64,000 nucleotides of DNA from Ampullaceana balthica (lineage: Eukaryota > Mollusca > Gastropoda > Lymnaeidae): the NCBI GenBank assembly GCA_944989445.1, contig CALYLW010001083.1, forward strand, positions 135,021 through 199,020. The letters are read 5' to 3'. A model generated the notes under the pieces. The model was not told the origin of the DNA. It searched no databases and saw nothing but the letters and a program-made list of their open reading frames with translations. The position numbers and the translations under genes are program-made. Below, piece after piece: positions 23,530-33,569 of this stretch; position 1 is the stretch's first letter; each line of letters starts with the position of its first letter.

Positions 23530-25275
23530 TTATTTAGATTTTATATTATTCATGATGGAGAATCCAGCTTCACAGACGTAGGTACTACCAAACATGGTTA
23601 ATATTTTTCTACAACATTTCGATAGCTGCGGAAATTCGTCTGCAGAAACATACGTCATCCAGAATTCAGTTGGCGACGAATTCGTATGTTTATCACGAAG
23701 CGGCGTGCTATGCTGAATCTCGATGATTTCAAGCTGCACTGCACCTTCGTCTGCTCCTAATATCGTCATTTTCGAGGCTATATTAGAGACATCACTAGTA
23801 AAAGGATTTTCTACAAAAAGCAAAACAGGTGTAAGATTTCGAATATCTTTAAATCGATCTGTGAAATCCAGCTTTAACTTTTCTAATAAAAGATAGAATC
23901 GCTCATTTGTGACAAGCTCTGGAAGTTGTTGAGCAGCCTTGGCAAGAGCTGGGAAGTGAGTAAAATTTGACTGATTTATTTGGGTGATGAAAAAATCGAG
24001 CTTGGATTCAAAAATACTGATTTCTCTCATTAGCGTTGGTAAGATTTGAAAACGTCCTTGCAATTTTAAATTTAATTTATTCAGGTGATCCGTGATGTCG
24101 GTTAGAAATGCTAATTTTACCAAAAAATCTGGTAGTTCTATATAATTTAACAAATCTTCCCTTTTTTTAGACCTGAGAAACAGTTTTACTTCGTCAATTA
24201 GGTTCCAAAATCGTGACAGAACCTTTCCTTTGCTCAGCCAACGAACATCAGTATGAAGAATAAAATCCCCAAAATTGTTATCATACTTTTCTAACAAAGT
24301 CTTAAACTGCCTGTGATTTAATGGATTAGCTCGAATAAAATTAACACTTTTCACCACAACATCCATAACATTTTGCAATTTGTCATCCTTCAACTTTGAG
24401 GAAAGAGATTGCTGGTGAATTATACAATGATAAGATTGAATGTCTGGAAAATCATTGTCAGCCTTCAGCAAACCAATGAGTCCAACTTTCCTTCCTATCA
24501 TTGCTGGAGCACCATCCGTTGTAACAGAAATCAGCTTCCTCAAATCGATATTGTTGTTTAATAGAAAATCCTTCAGTGCTTTATATACATCCTCACCACG
24601 GGTTGTATTTTTTAATGGAATTAGTGTCAGTAATTCTTCTTTAAAGGTCTGCCCCTTGTCAAACCTAACCCAAACTATAAGTTGGACCGTGTCAGTGATA
24701 TCACATGATTCATCCAATGCCAGACTGAAACCAGAAGCGTTTTTTAAATCCGTAAGCAACTGCTCCAATATATTCCCGGACATACTTTCAACACGCTTTG
24801 CCACAGTCTGGTGGGAAAGCTGAAGATAAGATATTTGTTTCTTTATTTCTTCCTTGTTTTTAAACTCAGAAAATAATGAATCAGCACATTCTTGAAAACA
24901 AAGTTTAACCGTTTCACCATCCCGATACGATTTTTGTTTCTTCGCCAACAACCAGCTAATTTTAAAAGACGCTTCAGTAGCACAATCACTTGAACTCAAA
25001 ATCCGGCGGAAAACATTTTGCTGGCCATTTAAATTCTTCTTTAAAGAACTAACTTTGTCTTCTCTTAGCTTTGTTCCTTTCGGATATTCGTTATCAAAAT
25101 CGGCATGCACTGACTTGTGGTGTCTCTGCAGATTTGACTTTTTGATAACAGAAATAGTAGCCTGACAAATCAAACACACTGGCTTTTCATTAAACAGAGA
25201 AAACAAAAATTCGAGTTCCCACGAAGAGTTAAAAGTACGATTCTCTTCTGTAACTTTTCGTTTCCTACTCGCCAT
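23530..25275 (-). CDS. hAT transposase, 581 codons, C-terminally truncated
   Basis: A single frame starts with ATG in a good context (AATATGGCG). Near the N-terminus is a BED-type zinc finger (CLICQATISVIKKSNLQRHH, about residues 34-57). The RNase-H-like core keeps the landmarks of an active hAT enzyme: LALDESCD and VTTDGAPAM carry the first two acidic residues, and CIIHQ, HTDVRWLSKG and CEAGFSIMN carry the rest, including the third acidic residue. Homologues are commonly annotated as GTF2IRD2- or ZBED-like. The frame ends right after IKSK; the remainder lies at 22925-23041 beyond an insertion. Whether the shortened protein is still active is unknown. Confidence 0.9.
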   Translation of the reverse strand: MASRKRKVTEENRTFNSSWELEFLFSLFNEKPVCLICQATISVIKKSNLQRHHKSVHADFDNEYPKGTKLREDKVSSLKKNLNGQQNVFRRILSSSDCATEASFKISWLLAKKQKSYRDGETVKLCFQECADSLFSEFKNKEEIKKQISYLQLSHQTVAKRVESMSGNILEQLLTDLKNASGFSLALDESCDITDTVQLIVWVRFDKGQTFKEELLTLIPLKNTTRGEDVYKALKDFLLNNNIDLRKLISVTTDGAPAMIGRKVGLIGLLKADNDFPDIQSYHCIIHQQSLSSKLKDDKLQNVMDVVVKSVNFIRANPLNHRQFKTLLEKYDNNFGDFILHTDVRWLSKGKVLSRFWNLIDEVKLFLRSKKREDLLNYIELPDFLVKLAFLTDITDHLNKLNLKLQGRFQILPTLMREISIFESKLDFFITQINQSNFTHFPALAKAAQQLPELVTNERFYLLLEKLKLDFTDRFKDIRNLTPVLLFVENPFTSDVSNIASKMTILGADEGAVQLEIIEIQHSTPLRDKHTNSSPTEFWMTYVSADEFPQLSKCCRKILTMFGSTYVCEAGFSIMNNIKSK

Positions 25276-26576
25276 ATTGGCTTTCTCTTTTTAGAAACAA
25301 ATGTCGTTTCAAAAATCGTTCCTGTTATCTCTCAGAATTTTTTCATAAGTGAATTGCACTGATACCACAAACGCAGCTTTTATTCTGTTTTCTACTATCA
25401 GAATGGTTCACACTCTCGAAATGAATACCAGTTACTGGTCTTTTTCCTTTTAAAAATACAGGATGGGCATTTATTCAACCCACCCCACCGCCCCCCACCC
25501 CACCGCCCCCCCCCAAACCCAGGCAAGTTTATTTCAACTTGTTCACATTCCTATGCAGTGACCTGGGAATATCATATAACGCCCTATGTGTCATTTTGAT
25601 TATCCTTGTTCCCACACTGACCAAGTAGCTACAAATAAAATCCATCGGGCCACAGCTGACCCTGCTATGACCCCGCCCTGACTGAAGCAACAGAAAGACA
25701 TTCTGGATGGTTGTATCCCCATATCGGTGTATCGGATTTCAGCTAGCCCAAGTTTCCCCATTGTTCACATGAAACGCCAAGGACATAAATCTATCAAACC
25801 AAAAACCTCTTTTGCGGCACCCCACCCCGTCTTATTAAAAATGCCACATTTCTCAGGTAGTCTCTAATAAATTATCAAAAAACACTGAATCACTAAGTTT
25901 TTTTGTTGTAAAGATAAGAAGAATTTTTACCAAGATATGGCGGGCCATTTTAGACAGGTCCGCGGGCCGCATGCGGCCCGCGGGCCGCGGGTTGGACAGC
26001 ACTGGCCTAGAGTCTCGGGGTTGGGGGGGCGTAACGCACACATAAACTTGTATATTTTGTGGTAACAGGGAAAAAAGTCGCCTGCCGTGAGAGAACCAAG
26101 CGGAGCTGTGGTTACATCACAAATGCTTGGATATCAACATCAAACGAAGCAGGGTAACAATTTCATACGTAATCTTGGGAGTTCTCAAGCTTAAGGATTA
26201 TAATTAGATTTAAATTTCGTGTCTTGATAGCTTACGCCAATCAGCGTCTGATGGCCTAACGACCGGCACATTGAGAAGCACTGATTTAAAAAAGAAAAAG
26301 GAAAAAAAAATCCATAAAATAAATTGTAAGCGACCAAATATTTCAGTGGAAGTTTTATTTAAAGTTACCCCTTTGATGTGACGTCACATTTCTTCAACCC
26401 CCTCCCTCCCCCTCGTCACGCATCGTCACAAAAGTGTGACCCCCCTCCCCCCCTAGGTGCGTGACGTCATTTATGGACGGCCCCGTATTAAAAATAAGTT
26501 ACTATTATTCTTAATTTTAATTTTTAGTCAAGTGGATTGTTTGTTTCAGTTCCACTACTGATTACTGAATACCTTG

Positions 26577-26881
26577 AACTCTCAAAATTATTATCATCTT
26601 ATTATTTTTACACAACCGCACGCACACTCACACACACACATATATTATATGTGCTTATGTATTATTATTATTACTACTTTGGTCTTCTATCCACTAATGT
26701 TTCTATGTTCAATGATTTAACTAATGGTGTTACTCTTGACAATTTGAATATTCTCCAGTAATGAATCTGGCAGCTCTCTTTTTAATTTGTTCTTGTTCCT
26801 ATGGTTTCTTTGGTGGATGGGTCCCATAAAGAAGATGCATATTCTAGTACCGTATCTCATTGCAGATCCTCCACCTCAGAT
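26577..26881 (-). mobile_element. non-LTR retrotransposon fragment, decayed
   Basis: On the minus strand, frames read YASSLWDPSTKETIG-like text, then KRAARFITGEYSN after a frameshift, then VTPLVKSLNIETLVDRRPK. This is the connection and tail region of CR1/Jockey-like reverse transcriptases and matches the fragments at 17350-17550 and 49011-49440. The hAT element at 26890 inserted into it. Confidence 0.65.
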
Positions 26882-27064
26882 AATGAAATCAGAGGAGTAA
26901 CTAGGGTTGGTGTCACCCGGTGCGATAACTCATGGTGTCACCCCCTCACGACTTACCCCACGCCCATAAGACCTCCTCCAAGTGTTCCAGTGCTAAATAC
27001 TGGTAACATACAGAATCCTTAGTAACGTTTTTAAATATCGGTCTTTTATTTACAGAGGCAATAG

Positions 27065-27326
27065 GGGGCCGTCCATAAAGTACGTCACGCTCCAGAGGGG
27101 GGAAAGGGGGGGGGGTAAAAATGGTCAAAAAGAGTGGGACGTACTTTATGGACGGCCCCTAGGAGAAAATTTGAATTCAGTGTCGATATGTAAAAGGGGC
27201 CGTCCATAAAGTACGTCACGCTCCAGAGGGGGGAAAGGGGGGGGGGTAAAAATGGTCAAAAATAGTGGGACGTACTTTATGGACGGCTCCTAGGAGAAAA
27301 TTTGAATTCAGTGTCGGTATGTAAAA
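27065..27326. repeat. tandem duplication of a MITE plus flank (2 x 131 bp)
   Basis: A 95-bp MITE with nearly perfect inverted ends (GGGGCCGTCCATAAAGTACG ... CGTACTTTATGGACGGCCCC) occupies 27065-27159. TAG on each side gives a 3-bp target duplication. The MITE and 36 bp of right flank are repeated immediately at 27196-27326. Apart from a few substitutions the two units are identical, so the duplication is recent. Confidence 0.9.
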
Positions 27327-27812
27327 GACTGTAATGGGAGATAAAAACTAATAACTACGTAGAAAAAATGTTACTTTAAATTTTTTTTATCTAACATTAA
27401 ATTTTAAGTACTACATTACATACTGTTTAAAATTATTTTTAGATTAAATATGATATTAATTTATCATTGAATGACTTTTAATATAATAAACATTTTTTTT
27501 TCCAACTGTCTTTACACACAACAAACCCAAATAACGACGACATATTTTGTCACCGTTAGGTAACCTCTGACATCCATAAAACCTTTGAAACATGTGTTTA
27601 TATTATAGATCAATTAACACTTATCATTAGAATTCCTTTTATCTATGGGTTCCTTATTTTATATACCCGTGCTTTACTACCTGGTAAAAAAAAAGTATTT
27701 CATTTTCGGGTCTGATCTTCCCTTTAAAATTGTGTGAATAATGCAAAGGGGGAACGGATTTCTTGTTTTAAAAAATCTGTTGAATTAGGATCATGAAAGG
27801 GGATGGCGAAAC

Positions 27813-29047
27813 AGCAACCTTCCAGAAAATGCATTTTCAAAAAAATGTGACAACTATGTAGATTTCTTACCTACGTACTATACGAAGACACCTAAATCCA
27901 CCCTACTTTCATTTATATTGACACGAGTGACAATAATCTTAATCCACATGACTTGTCTGTATCAAGTGGCCTTTCTGTGATATTTAAAATTAATGCCTTA
28001 AAAACTGAGCTAAGAAGAAAAGTTATTTTGTGCTCCTCTCGAATTGCGATGTCAAGAATTTGATGCATTCAATAAAGTTAATGAATAGTTGACTAATTTT
28101 AAATGGACTCATTTACCATTATATCTAGAACAGTGCTTCTCAAACTTTTTAGTATGGCGGACCGGCATGACTTTTTTCCATTGCACCAGGGACCGGTGCA
28201 CTATTTTCCCTGCACTGACAATTTTTCGGTCCTTTTTTGGAGAACATCTGCGGACCGGCAGTGGATGGCCCAAGGACCGGCACCGGTCCGCGGACCACCA
28301 CTTTGAGAAGCACTGATCTAGAATACTAGAATGGCCAGGGGCGTTTGACCAAAAATCAATGGAACAATTATATCAAACTTAAAACGTTTTTCATTTTATC
28401 AAATAGATTTCCCCCCCCCTCCCCTTTTAAAGAAAAAGGATATTCCGTGTCGTTTTGACTGAAAATATCTACACATAATCATATTCAGATAATTTGTAGA
28501 CACTTGTCATGCTTGTAAAACTCACCAGTAGCATTTCGTAACGACGCTCCCCCAAAATCCAAGAATCATGTGAGCAGGACCTAGAGTCTGGGGGTTGGGT
28601 AACACACACATAAACTTGTATATTTTGGCCAAAAAATTCGACGACTCTTGCCATGAGAGAACCAAACGGAGCTGCGGTTAGATCACAAATGCTTTGATGT
28701 CAACATCAAACGACGCAGTGTAACAATTTCATATGTTATCTTGTGGATTCTCAAACTTAAGGATTATAATTATATTTAATTTTCGTGTCTTGATAGCATA
28801 CGCCAACCAGCGCCTGATGGCCTACCGACCAGCACATTGAGAAGCACTGATTTTTTTTTAAAGAAAAAAAAAGTCATTAAATAAATTGTAAGCGACCAAA
28901 TATTTCAGTGGAAGTTTTATTTAAAGTTACCCTTTTGATGTGACGTCACATTTCTTCAACCCCCCTCCCTCCCCCTCGTCACGCATCGACACAAAAGTGT
29001 GACCCCCCTCCCCCCCTAGGTGCGTGTCGTCATTTATGGACGGCCCC
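27813..29047. mobile_element. diverged copy of the GGGGCCGTCC element's right arm, with empty hAT site
   Basis: It aligns with 22147-22749 and 26005-26484, ending in CATTTATGGACGGCCCC at 29047. It lacks the 3.3-kb hAT present in the other copy (empty site at 28578-28586) but carries its own hAT MITE at 28131-28315. The left end is not recognisable. Confidence 0.75.
28131..28315. mobile_element. 185-bp hAT MITE with exact 8-bp target duplication
   Basis: Termini CAGTGCTTCTCAAAC and TTTGAGAAGCACTG are inverted, and ATCTAGAA flanks both sides (28123-28130, 28316-28323). The interior is rich in GGACCGG motifs and has no coding sequence. A related terminus (TTGAGAAGCACTG) occurs near 26270-26281 and 28837-28849. 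Confidence 0.9.
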
Positions 29048-29929
29048 AAAGTCATTACGAACCGTCGCGTTTTCCCAATCACAGACCGCGGCAACTTGTT
29101 ACACTGGATGCAATTTCAGTATTAAGTGCGCAACAATTAGCTGCAAATGTATTAAGAACAAACAGTTGTGTAATTCAAAATGCAATAAATTTCATCCTGT
29201 TGTAATAAGTTATTACAGAAGGAGATACTTTGCTATACTTTATAAGCTTCACTATCATAACTAATTTTTATCATTTGTAATTAATAATCAATGTTAAGTA
29301 TTAAATTATTTTGGTCAACAAAAATCTGCTCATGTCTTCTTTCTTCCGAGTTTGGCCAATCGACACAGGTCATTTCGCGATCTGGCCGGCCAAATCCCGA
29401 ATTTTGGACTTCGGTCGGACGATTTACAGCAACATTGGCTACTTCGCGAAGTGGCCGATTTCGGGCTATGGCCGTAACATATTAATGTTGTCAGGCATGC
29501 AGTACTCAATAGCCAAAAATAGCTATAGATTAGTCAGTCTTGGTATAGACTCAGACAGACAGACGCATACGCACCGCACACACACAAACATTACATTTAA
29601 AATAGTTGTGCTTTAGGAGAATAAGCCAATTAAGGAAGCAACATTTTTGCCCGTTGGTTACACACGTTCAAATCATTTCACGTTATCCTTCTCATCTGTA
29701 TTTTGGTGTGAGGTCCGTGTCTAATTTGGGAAAGTTAATGTTTACATGTTGGACCCTCTCTCAATGTCGCTGCACGTATAGTATTCGCAAGTTTTAATCT
29801 GTACCTATGGGAAAATTTTTATCAGTTAAGTCGAGGTATGTTGTTGATAATTGATTGATGTTCTTGGAATTTAACGGATACAGCAGTTTTCGCTTTTACA
29901 AGATGAGTAGCTGTCAAATTTGAATCCAT

Positions 29930-30623
29930 TACTGGCATTACAGGTACCAGAACATCTGTTATGTTCTTATAATACTTTAGTCACTTGGTTTTTCAGTTCA
30001 GTAGCATCAGTATCTGAAGACTTAAGTTTCATTAAAGTTTTTGCATTAGAAACGTTCACGTAATTTAATATAGTTCTTTCATTTCTTTTAAATTTTAATA
30101 ATTTTTACCTTGGCTTATCTTTTGTTTTTATTCAACTTTATTTTAACATTGTTTTTTTTCCCTTCATTTTTTAGAAGCAAATTAAAAATAAGGAATCTGC
30201 CACCCCCATTAAAGTGCCGCTCGGTGCATTCGGTTTCCACAGCTCATGTTTGAAATTAATGGATAAATTAATTTTCGCTTCTACAACAGGAGCGGATAAC
30301 AAATTTGAAAAATCAAATAAGTTACTAGAAGATCAGAGTCACATTCTAATACTACTTAAGTCTCTAGTTTTTTCAGTTCTGTAACATTAGTATCAGAAGA
30401 AATTATATCCAAAATGAGTTGTACATTTTGGCTGTAGAAAGGTTCTCATATGTTAAGATAGTTCCTTTATTTCTTATTTAGTTTTTATTTAATTTTGATA
30501 AAAATCTCAACTGTCCATAAAAATTTCAGCCCTATAATCTAATTAATGACGAGGAATTCGCCGCCCCTAACAAAGTGCCGCCCTGGGGCATTTGCTCCCT
30601 TGCCCCCTCTTGCTACGCCACTG
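29930..30623. repeat. diverged ~350-bp tandem duplication ending in a hAT-like terminus
   Basis: Two stretches (about 29930-30240 and 30290-30600) share scattered text (TTCAGTAGCATCAGTATC, AAAGTGCCGC...GCATT...) and are diverged duplicates. The second ends with TTGCTACGCCACTG at 30623, which looks like a hAT right terminus, but I could not find its left partner. No intact coding frame. Confidence 0.45.
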
Positions 30624-30869
30624 TTTGTAAGCATTTATTAGATTTCTAATGTGCACTTATTAAGCATTGAAGAATCGTACTTTTTCTATGGTTTCCATTA
30701 TATTTTCAAATTTTATTGCTTTTGTATCGTGGAATAGGCATTTTATATGTAAAACTTAGTTCGACATACCAAGATACGAAAGTCACACCGGAACGGAGGT
30801 ACCACTTTACATCACACCAAAATTGGAGGTAGCAAAGAAAAGTGAAGTTGTAGACAGCAGGTAAAATAC

Positions 30870-31375
30870 ATAGCGCTTAGCTCTTTTGTCTAAATTTTCA
30901 TCTGATCACATAGAGCCTCCATTGCCCGTCCCACATTCATCGAAATTTTCTTTCACTGCTGTTACTGCAGCATGATGGGAAGGAAGTCCAGCGTGTTGTA
31001 TATAGACTTCTTACTGAGACTCTAGTGTGGTCCGTCCATTAAAACATCTCATCAGTGAGTGGAAGTTGCGAAGAAAGAAAACATTGTCAAAAGAATTTTT
31101 AAAAAAGACTCGCACAAAGATTGTTGCCGCACAAGTTAAGCAAATTATCCACGCATCCACTAAAAATAGCTTTCCTATTCTTTCTTTTCAAAATGGTGTG
31201 TACACCTCCATGGATTCCAGTCATAGTCTAAGCATTATCGTAACCTTGAGCGCGGCACATCAGAATGTTAAGTACATCGCTTTCCAGATTATTCAAAATT
31301 TTAAAACTGAGATCAACAGCTTCCCCACCCCACCCCAATTTCATCATGTTTTCTAGGTGAAAGAATTTTGTTGTC
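30870..31375 (-). pseudogene. decayed hAT transposase fragment
   Basis: On the minus strand the text runs ENMMKLGWGGEAVDLSFKIL, then LMCRAQGYDNA, a stop, TMTGIHGGVHTILKRKNRKA and LLNLCGNN. The landmarks GQGYDNA, GVHGGVQ and LNLCG are those of ZMYM1-like hAT transposases. It is the same lineage as the remnant at 20830-21540, which agrees with the two surrounding elements sharing termini. Confidence 0.7.
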
Positions 31376-31400
31376 TCTTTTTGTGAAATAGAATCATAGA

Positions 31401-31666
31401 CATGGGCGTCGCTAGGAATTTTTCCAGGGGGGGGGGCAAAAAAATCCCACTTTTTTTTTATTTTAACTGACAATGCCATACAGGTACAATTTTCAATTAA
31501 ATTCAAGTTCAGTATAAAATAAGGGTTGAAAAAAGCCTTAGAAATCAATAAGACTTACAAATTAGTGTTGTAATAGCTAAAAATACAACATTTATTAATG
31601 CATTTAATAAATTAAAAACTTTTTTTCTCAAATGTAGCAAATGCCCCCCCCTTCCCTACGCCCATG
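31401..31666. mobile_element. 266-bp hAT MITE
   Basis: Ends CATGGGCGTCGCTAGG and CCCTACGCCCATG are inverted, with ATCATAGA on both sides (31393-31400 and 31667-31674), an exact 8-bp duplication. G-rich and C-rich runs lie just inside the ends. No coding capacity. Confidence 0.9.
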
Positions 31667-31695
31667 ATCATAGATAGTAATATTTTACATTAAGG

Positions 31696-31806
31696 TGTCA
31701 CACCCTGTGATGGTGTCACACCCTGTGATGGTGTCACCCCACCCTGTGATGGTGTCACCCACACTCTGTGATGGTGTCACCAGGTGTCACACCCTGTGAT
31801 GGTGTC
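31696..31806. repeat. minisatellite of CCCTGTGATGGTGTCAC units
   Basis: Five to six imperfect copies of a 16-20 bp unit lie immediately inside the right end of the hAT element. The core GGTGTCAC matches subterminal motifs near the ends of both hAT elements of this family, so the array may be an amplified transposase-binding region; that is inference. Confidence 0.8.
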
Positions 31807-31841
31807 ACCCCCACCCCCGCAGTGACGCCTCTGAATGAAAT

Positions 31842-33569
31842 AGCGCTTTTTAAACTTTTATGTGAATTAAATTTGATTAGTCCCTGCATTTAAGAAATAT
31901 TTTCTTTTTGTTAGACTCAAGCACTGGTAAAATATACGTTATTTAATTTATCTTCTGGTGGCTGTAAATATAAGAAACAATTTCACTTGATAAAACAATC
32001 AAAATTTATTCAACGTCTTTAAAATTTAACAAACATTTTTTTAAAGCCGGTGATCCTCTTTAAGAGTGCACCATAGATATACATTCGGTGGGTAATACCT
32101 TTCAAAACTTACAATTGTAATATTTTATTAAAAATTTAATAATATGCCATATAGTGATTTTTATGATAGTAATGGTAATGGTTTTGAACTATTAATATAA
32201 ATACATATGCGTTATTTCCCTCTCCAAATAAGTTTATGCCATTGCTTTCAATTTAAACAATTAATTAGGAATTTATTTTTAAATCATGTGGTATTCAAAT
32301 TGGAAAAGTCTATACATTTTTTAAAAAAAAAGCCTAAACAAAATATAATAAGAAATAAATTGCTTTTCACTCTATTGAACTTGATGTGCACTGAAACAGT
32401 TAATATTTATGTAAGGATACAGAAATGTTCATTGTTTCAGCAAGCATATACATTTATTTTAAAATACAAATAATTGAATTTTAAAAAAAAACAACTAAAT
32501 ACTAGTTAACAAATTTTTACAGATATTAATTTTAAAATTCCTCATGATTTTATCAAACTGAAACATAAACAGTACAAAAAAGAAAACAAGTTAACAAGTG
32601 AATAGAAATATTTTATTGCTTTTAAATACTATGCACTCTTTGAATTATTTTGTCCTGCTGATAAAGATTTCTAGCCATGAAAATATATCAAATATGAGGC
32701 ACATCATAATTGTTTTTAAACATCTGCTGGTCTTCTAGAAAATATTTTATTTATTATCTTATTAAAAATACCATGAGCATTTGACTAATTTCATTGCCTT
32801 AATTCTGTTTAGAAACAGCATACTTATAAATTAACTACAAGTGTCAAAATGACACTACCATGACTTAAAAAAATTTTTTTTTGAAAAATGTGTATAAATA
32901 ATTTCTTGCCTCATTACTTATTACAATCAATTATTTAAAAGAATGGGAAAAGCTTGATGACATTAACATTCAACAATGTTTTGATCAAATTTTAGATGTC
33001 TCATGCTTTGAATCCTTATCACAAGAAGCAACATTTTTAAAAAGAAATATAGTTAGCACCAAAAAATGCACCACAAAAGCTAGGGATGAGTTAATATATA
33101 TGTACAATTATAGTAAAAGTATCCACAGAAAACTAAAGAGCCCAGCAGACTAAACTGCCTATCACAGTTGAGAAAAATACTTTAAAATAACATGACCTTT
33201 TATTACCAGTGAAAAACCTGTATAATTATTGACAGTTTCTTCTTGTTTTAATAAGACTATATTTTGAACAGAAAAATTTAAAGCAAAAGAGATAACTATT
33301 TTGCCATTAAAATAACTTAGAAAGAAATAATATAATATATATTTTTTTCCATAGGTTCAATGATTGATATTACTGGAGTATGTTAGATGAAAAATACAAA
33401 ATTTACATACACTGCAAATAAATCTTGTTAAAGAAAAATGGAGAACATATTTTTGGTTAAAGTATAATCATAATTTCTTATGAACATTTTTTTTCTATTG
33501 AAACTTTTTTTCATTTATGGCATTGATGATTGAAGAATGGCTTCAGATAACTGTGGTTATAAAAGACTG
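31842..33569. other. intergenic region / FLII 3' untranslated region
   Basis: AT-rich sequence downstream of the FLII stop. The right part must include the FLII 3' UTR. The short open frames on either strand are AT-driven and unlike any domain I know. I see no repeat or RNA gene here. Confidence 0.5.

Larger units (their letters stand above)
22750..26004 (-). mobile_element. hAT transposon with exact target duplication and near-complete transposase
   Basis: Termini CAGTGCTGTCCAACC and GGTTGGACAGCACTG are inverted. GCCTAGAG flanks both sides exactly (22742-22749 and 26005-26012). The related segment at 28578-28586 reads GACCTAGAG without the insertion, a paralogous empty site. The element holds a 581-codon transposase frame (23530-25275) and a detached C-terminal piece (22925-23041), separated by a smaller insertion. 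A GC-rich, CG-rich palindrome lies next to the right end (25960-25990). Confidence 0.92.
18508..26484. mobile_element. large composite DNA transposon with GGGGCCGTCCATAAATGACG termini
   Basis: The left end GGGGCCGTCCATAAATGACG (18508) and right end CGTCATTTATGGACGGCCCC (26484) are inverted. Flanking GTA on both sides (18505-18507, 26485-26487) fits a 3-bp target duplication, as in PIF/Harbinger-type elements; the superfamily is an inference. The 8-kb length comes from nested insertions: a hAT at 19020-22088 and another at 22750-26004. The residual right arm (22147-22749 and 26005-26484) has a diverged copy at 27813-29047. I see no transposase of this element itself. Confidence 0.55.
26890..31833. 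mobile_element. 4.9-kb composite hAT element with exact 8-bp target duplication
   Basis: The left end CAGAGGAGTAACTAGGG and right end CAGTGACGCCTCTG are inverted, and AATGAAAT flanks both sides exactly (26882-26889 and 31834-31841). The ends match the element at 19020-22088. Nested or internal: two tandem MITE units (27065-27326), an arm of another transposon (27813-29047), a hAT MITE (28131-28315), a ~350-bp internal duplication (about 29930-30600), a decayed transposase (30870-31375), a MITE (31401-31666) and a GGTGTCAC minisatellite (31696-31806). Confidence 0.8.

Noticed and set aside
24440..24823. 127-residue plus-strand open frame
   Set aside because: Antisense of the hAT transposase.
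31027..31356. 109-residue plus-strand open frame
   Set aside because: The opposite strand carries recognisable hAT transposase text, so this frame is a shadow of the pseudogene.
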